Shown here: positions 63,681 to 64,000 of the stretch, piece after piece
How positions within the stretch are numbered: the stretch's first letter is position 1
How the letters are laid out: every line of letters begins with the position of its first letter
NCBI RefSeq assembly: GCF_963924675.1
Contig: NW_027077402.1
Coordinates: 2,232,001 to 2,296,000, forward strand
Length of the DNA: 64,000 nt
DNA from: Phocoena phocoena
Taxonomy: Eukaryota; Chordata; Mammalia; Artiodactyla; Phocoenidae
Reading direction: 5' to 3'
Notes under the pieces: generated by a model
Seen by the model: the letters and a program-made list of their open reading frames with translations, nothing else
The model's database searches: none
Told to the model about the DNA's origin: nothing
Position numbers and translations under genes: made by a program

Positions 63681-64000
63681 TGATGCAACCGGGATTTACC
63701 ACATGTACACCCAGAGCTGGTTGAGACATAAGGCTGGACACTTCAGGCTGATAGCATTGGTGAGTTTCGGTGAGCAAATGCAGACCCTTTGAAGTCATAC
63801 TGCATCGTACCCATTCCATGGGTCCCAACTCTCCAGGTTCAAGGGATTCTTCCTCCAGCTAAAACATGCATGGGAAACCCAGAGTATCATCCACCGTGTG
63901 ATTGGGAAACGATTTAAAATGCATCTCAGTTTTCGTATCCTGGTCCTCGGGTTCAACATTCCAGATGCTTTACTAACACTCTCCCCGCTTGGAGTGTCAG
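63681..64000 (+). repeat. Satellite monomer 30 (partial, cut by window end)
   Basis: First 320 bp only, opening GATTTACCACATG as monomer 2 does (GATTTACCACATC). The palindrome lies beyond the window. Confidence 0.88.

Larger units (their letters stand above)
60182..64000 (+). repeat. Satellite array II, high-identity monomers
   Basis: Two complete monomers and one partial, same orientation and phase motif as array I (starts at 60182, 61934, 63681). High identity resumes immediately after R2, so the island between 46.9 and 60.2 kb interrupts an otherwise homogenised satellite. The array continues past the window. Confidence 0.9.

Noticed and set aside
1..64000. Possibility of an undescribed gene system such as a defence island or biosynthetic cluster
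   Set aside because: The window is eukaryotic heterochromatin with tandem repeats and retroelement fossils. No intact gene of any kind is supported.

Overview
This is a mammalian, non-coding, repeat-dominated window, almost certainly from a whale (Cetacea). About 50 kb of the 64 kb is a tandem satellite with a period close to 1,747 bp. That period matches the 'common cetacean satellite', whose reported repeat length is about 1,750 bp in most whales and about 1,580 bp in delphinoids, so a non-delphinoid whale fits best. The L1 fragments also have 3' ends typical of cetartiodactyl L1. The species call is from family knowledge, not a database search. I find no functional protein-coding gene, tRNA, rRNA or CRISPR array. 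The many short open frames recur at the satellite period and are by-products of it.

Layout: (1) 1-45,857 holds 26 head-to-tail satellite monomers plus part of a 27th. (2) 45,858-46,527 is a 5'-truncated L1 on the minus strand with a target-site duplication. (3) 46,528-46,888 is the rest of monomer 27. (4) About 46,889-52,255 is a different, GC-rich tandem array: a ~54-bp unit arranged as 11-unit higher-order repeats of ~592 bp. (5) 52,256-53,377 is a strongly diverged satellite piece. (6) 53,378-54,092 is a plus-strand L1 3' end. (7) 54,093-58,554 is mostly single-copy-looking DNA with a small minisatellite, a broken gammaretrovirus-like pol fossil, a possible LTR and an L1 3' fragment. (8) 58,555-60,181 is an old, diverged satellite monomer. 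(9) 60,182-64,000 is high-identity satellite again.

The satellite monomer appears to be a chimera. Its first ~740 bp is of unknown origin. It is followed by a 72-bp palindrome that is perfect in 16 of the 28 complete monomers. The remaining ~900 bp reads as a decayed L1 3' end (ORF2 C-terminus, 3' UTR, A-rich tail). Shared variants show higher-order structure: a five-monomer block repeated at exactly 8,735 bp, a three-monomer block at ~5,245 bp, a two-monomer block at 3,498 bp, and a second five-monomer spacing at ~8,742 bp. The window therefore looks like a satellite array with a decayed edge and an island of minisatellite, retroelements and unique DNA, as expected in heterochromatin.
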